A stretch of 49,593 bases of DNA from an uncultured Pelagibacteraceae bacterium (GTDB lineage Bacteria > Pseudomonadota > Alphaproteobacteria > Pelagibacterales > Pelagibacteraceae): contig CACEEJ010000006.1 in assembly GCA_902558545.1 (NCBI GenBank), forward strand, positions 1-49,593, written 5' to 3'. Each line of letters begins with the position of its first letter. Within the stretch, counting starts at the first letter, position 1. The translations under genes were made by a program, and so were the position numbers. This document shows positions 47,358 through 49,593 of the stretch, in pieces. The notes under the pieces are model-generated. The model was not told the DNA's origin, searched no databases, and saw nothing but the letters and a program-made list of their open reading frames with translations.

Positions 47358-49043
47358 ATGTTCCTAAAATTTCTAAAATTAGTACTATTAATATTCATAT
47401 CTTATCAGACACCTTTGTATTCTAAAAGTGCTACTTTTAACGACTTCAACTCAAGAGATTTATCAAATTATTTTTCTGGAATTGTTGCATTTGAAAATCG
47501 AGATAATTCTGAAGCTTTAAAATTTTTTAACTTAACAAAAGTATTAATTAACAAACATGATAGTTATTTAAAAAGATATGTTAACTCTTTAGTTTTAGAT
47601 AACAAAGTACCTCAAGCAATTAATGTATTAAATAACAATACAAACAAATCTAACTCAGATTTTTATGGTGCGTATATAATTTTAATAATTGATAGTATAA
47701 AAAAAAATAACTTTAAAAAGGCTGAAGAATATTTAACGCAAAGTTTAAAATTTCAAGATGACGATAGGATAAATTTAGTTATTTTTGAAACTCTAAAACA
47801 GTACATTTATACATTTAAAAATAAAAAAATATTGGATAACAAAAAAAATTTTGGTAACCTGTCTCTTATAGCTGAGACATTCCAGAGATGTTATATTGAA
47901 GATAAGAGAACTTCGTCATTTTTTCTTAGTTTAATAAATAATCAACAAGGTGATTACTCAAGATACATTTTTTTTTATCTTAATTATTTAATTGATAATA
48001 ACAAATTTAATGAAGCAAGATTAGTTGTTGAAAAAATTGATTATATAAATTCAACACTTTTACTTTCTCAAAGTAAAAGTTGGGTAGACAAAGAAAAATT
48101 TGATGATTTTGAAAAAATTTTTTCATGCAAAGATCATAATGATCTTGTCAGTGAGTTTTTATTTTTAATCTCCAATCTTTATTCTTCACAGGATAATTTT
48201 GAAAAATCAAATTTTTATTTAAATTTGTCACACTATTTAAATCCTAAGTTTGAATTTAATCTGTCATTGGTTGCGGAAAATTTTTATCTTAATGATGAAT
48301 TTGATAAAGTAAAAAGGATCTTAAAAAACTTTAAAAAAGAAGATGAATTTTATTATTGGTTTAGATTAAAAAAAGAAGCTCAAATAATAATTCAAGAGCA
48401 GGGTTATGAAAATGCAATTAAATACATAGATTCAAAATTTAATAAAATTGAAAATCCAAATATAAAAATGATTTTTGATTTAGCTAATTTTTATAAAAAT
48501 TCTAAAAATTATGAAAAGGCAATAGTTCGTTATACAGAAATTATTTTAACACTGGATGACAATTCACTTATTAAATCAGATGTATTGTATCGTAGAGGTG
48601 GTAGCTATGAAAGAATGGGCAATTATGAAAAGTCAGATGAAGATTTATTGCATGCGCTTAAAATTGATCCTAGTGATGCATATATTTTGAATTACCTTGC
48701 TTACTCCTGGTTAGAGCGTGATTATAAAATTAATGAAGCAATGGATATGTTAAAAACAGCATATGATTTAAAAAGCAATGATCCATATATTATTGATTCA
48801 ATTGGATGGGCATATTTTTTAACAGAGGATTATGTAGAAGCAGAAAAGTATTTAAAAAGAGCGGTAGAATTAATGCCAGATGACCCAATCGTGAATGATC
48901 ATTATGGAGATATTTTATGGAAATTAAATCGAAAAATTCAAGCAAGATATTTTTGGAACAATGTTTTAACTTTTGATGACACTGAAGAGGATATGAGAAA
49001 AAAAATCAATATCAAAGTAGTTGAGGGTCTTAAAAATTCCTAA
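47358..49043 (+). CDS. Exported tetratricopeptide-repeat protein
   Basis: A 561-residue protein with an N-terminal signal peptide (about 1-22, ending LYSKS). The middle is helical and divergent; the C-terminal about 170 residues contain clear TPR units: VLYRRGGSYERMGNYEKSDEDLLHALKIDP, AYILNYLAYSWLER, DPYIIDSIGWAYFLTEDYVEAEKYLKRAVELMPDDP and VNDHYGDILWKLNRK. This is the long alphaproteobacterial TPR protein usually encoded just upstream of ispE; cell-envelope scaffold function is assumed, not known. It is followed immediately by ispE (stop TAA at 49041-49043, next ATG at 49044). Confidence 0.9.
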   Translation: MFLKFLKLVLLIFISYQTPLYSKSATFNDFNSRDLSNYFSGIVAFENRDNSEALKFFNLTKVLINKHDSYLKRYVNSLVLDNKVPQAINVLNNNTNKSNSDFYGAYIILIIDSIKKNNFKKAEEYLTQSLKFQDDDRINLVIFETLKQYIYTFKNKKILDNKKNFGNLSLIAETFQRCYIEDKRTSSFFLSLINNQQGDYSRYIFFYLNYLIDNNKFNEARLVVEKIDYINSTLLLSQSKSWVDKEKFDDFEKIFSCKDHNDLVSEFLFLISNLYSSQDNFEKSNFYLNLSHYLNPKFEFNLSLVAENFYLNDEFDKVKRILKNFKKEDEFYYWFRLKKEAQIIIQEQGYENAIKYIDSKFNKIENPNIKMIFDLANFYKNSKNYEKAIVRYTEIILTLDDNSLIKSDVLYRRGGSYERMGNYEKSDEDLLHALKIDPSDAYILNYLAYSWLERDYKINEAMDMLKTAYDLKSNDPYIIDSIGWAYFLTEDYVEAEKYLKRAVELMPDDPIVNDHYGDILWKLNRKIQARYFWNNVLTFDDTEEDMRKKINIKVVEGLKNS

Positions 49044-49593
49044 ATGAAAATTAATAAAATTAAATCTAATGCAAAGCTAAATTTAGCACTAAACATTACT
49101 GGAAAAAAAAAAGTTTTACATAAAATTGAAAGTATAATTGATTTTATAGATCTGCATGATGTTATTTCAATAAATCAACATAATGGGAAAAAACATCATA
49201 TTTCCTTTTATGGGAAGTTTTCTAAAAATATTGGAAAAAAAAATACTGTTCAGAAATTATTTCAAATACTAGATAAAGAAAATTTATTAAAAAATAAAAA
49301 ATTCAAAGTTAAAATTAAAAAATTAATCCCTCAAGAAGCTGGGTTGGGTGGAGGATCGATGAATGCAGCTAGTGTGTTTAATTATTTAGTTAAAAAAAAA
49401 ATTATTAATTCTAATCATCAAAAAACTCGAAGTATCTGTGAATTGGTTGGTTCCGATGTTATTTTAGGTACGATTTCATCCAGCTGTGTATTGTCATCAG
49501 GTGGTAGAATAAAAAAGATTCATAATACTCCAAAATATTACTCTATTTTAGTAAAGCCTGATTTTGGGTGCTCAACTAAAAAAATATACTCAG
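49044..49593 (+). CDS. ispE: 4-diphosphocytidyl-2-C-methyl-D-erythritol kinase, 5' part
   Basis: The first 183 codons of a GHMP kinase, open to the window edge. The start MKINKIKSNAKLNLALNITG matches IspE (K-x-N-L-x-L-x-I-x-G), with the GHMP ATP loop PQEAGLGGGSMNAAS and LVGSDVILG, where most IspE have G-x-D-V-P-F. It is a divergent, lysine-rich form. It phosphorylates CDP-methylerythritol in the MEP pathway that ends with ispH, also in this window. A 10-A run at 49103-49112 stays in frame. Only the C-terminal third is missing. Confidence 0.9.
   Translation, partial: MKINKIKSNAKLNLALNITGKKKVLHKIESIIDFIDLHDVISINQHNGKKHHISFYGKFSKNIGKKNTVQKLFQILDKENLLKNKKFKVKIKKLIPQEAGLGGGSMNAASVFNYLVKKKIINSNHQKTRSICELVGSDVILGTISSSCVLSSGGRIKKIHNTPKYYSILVKPDFGCSTKKIYS

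Overview
This is a strongly A+T-rich, very densely packed chromosomal window. Protein sequences and gene order point to an alphaproteobacterium of the SAR11 clade (Candidatus Pelagibacter or a close relative). The support is: a CcrM-type GANTC adenine methylase with a C-terminal RAMA domain; alphaproteobacterial gene pairs (lspA with a BamF/DUF3035 lipoprotein, mutY/DciA/DsbA/smc, DUF2093 beside purD and lipid A genes, and a separate F0 operon atpI-atpB-atpE-atpF'-atpF); a retinal pathway (crtI-crtB-crtY-blh) as in proteorhodopsin-bearing marine bacteria; and extreme streamlining. I assign it from remembered family features, not from a database search.

Layout. 1-2.5 kb: a YczE-like membrane protein convergent with typA. 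2.6-4.8 kb: a possible 38-residue basic protein, then groEL and groES read leftward from a heat-shock-like promoter and ending at a strong hairpin. 4.9-11.3 kb, rightward: HAD phosphatase, ribF, ileS, lspA, bamF-like lipoprotein, pgi, mostly joined by 1-7 nt overlaps. 11.3-19.0 kb: leftward rsmD and purD, a small rightward DUF2093 gene, then leftward lpxL-like, lpxK, waaA, msbA-like and ubiA (lipid A/Kdo/export plus ubiquinone). 19.1-22.7 kb: DUF2721 protein, a leftward trio (quinone oxidoreductase, pirin, haloacid dehalogenase) and rightward rsmE. 22.7-30.1 kb: cytochrome c oxidase operon coxB-coxA-ctaB-coxF-ctaG-coxC-SURF1 running into thrC and a Prx5 peroxiredoxin.

30.1-42.8 kb is one uninterrupted leftward block, in transcription order dciA-like, dsbA-like, smc, atpI, atpB, atpE, atpF', atpF, crtI, crtB, crtY, blh, ispH, thrB, rnhA. 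It puts the membrane half of ATP synthase directly upstream of the beta-carotene/retinal genes and of ispH, which supplies isoprenoid precursor. Neither proteorhodopsin nor crtE nor the F1 genes are in the window. 42.8-49.6 kb: mutY and an FAD monooxygenase rightward; ccrM, rnhB and a family-4 uracil-DNA glycosylase leftward; then a TPR protein and the first part of ispE, cut by the window edge.

Main points for a second look: a single-base frameshift in atpF' at a six-A run; an SMC protein with no recognisable hinge; a ccrM promoter carrying its own GANTC methylation sites; a CATATG in which two divergent start codons abut; and the F0/retinal gene adjacency. I see no tRNA, rRNA, insertion sequence, phage gene or CRISPR array. 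No gene-free stretch exceeds 300 bases; the longest is about 130 bases, between groES and the HAD gene.
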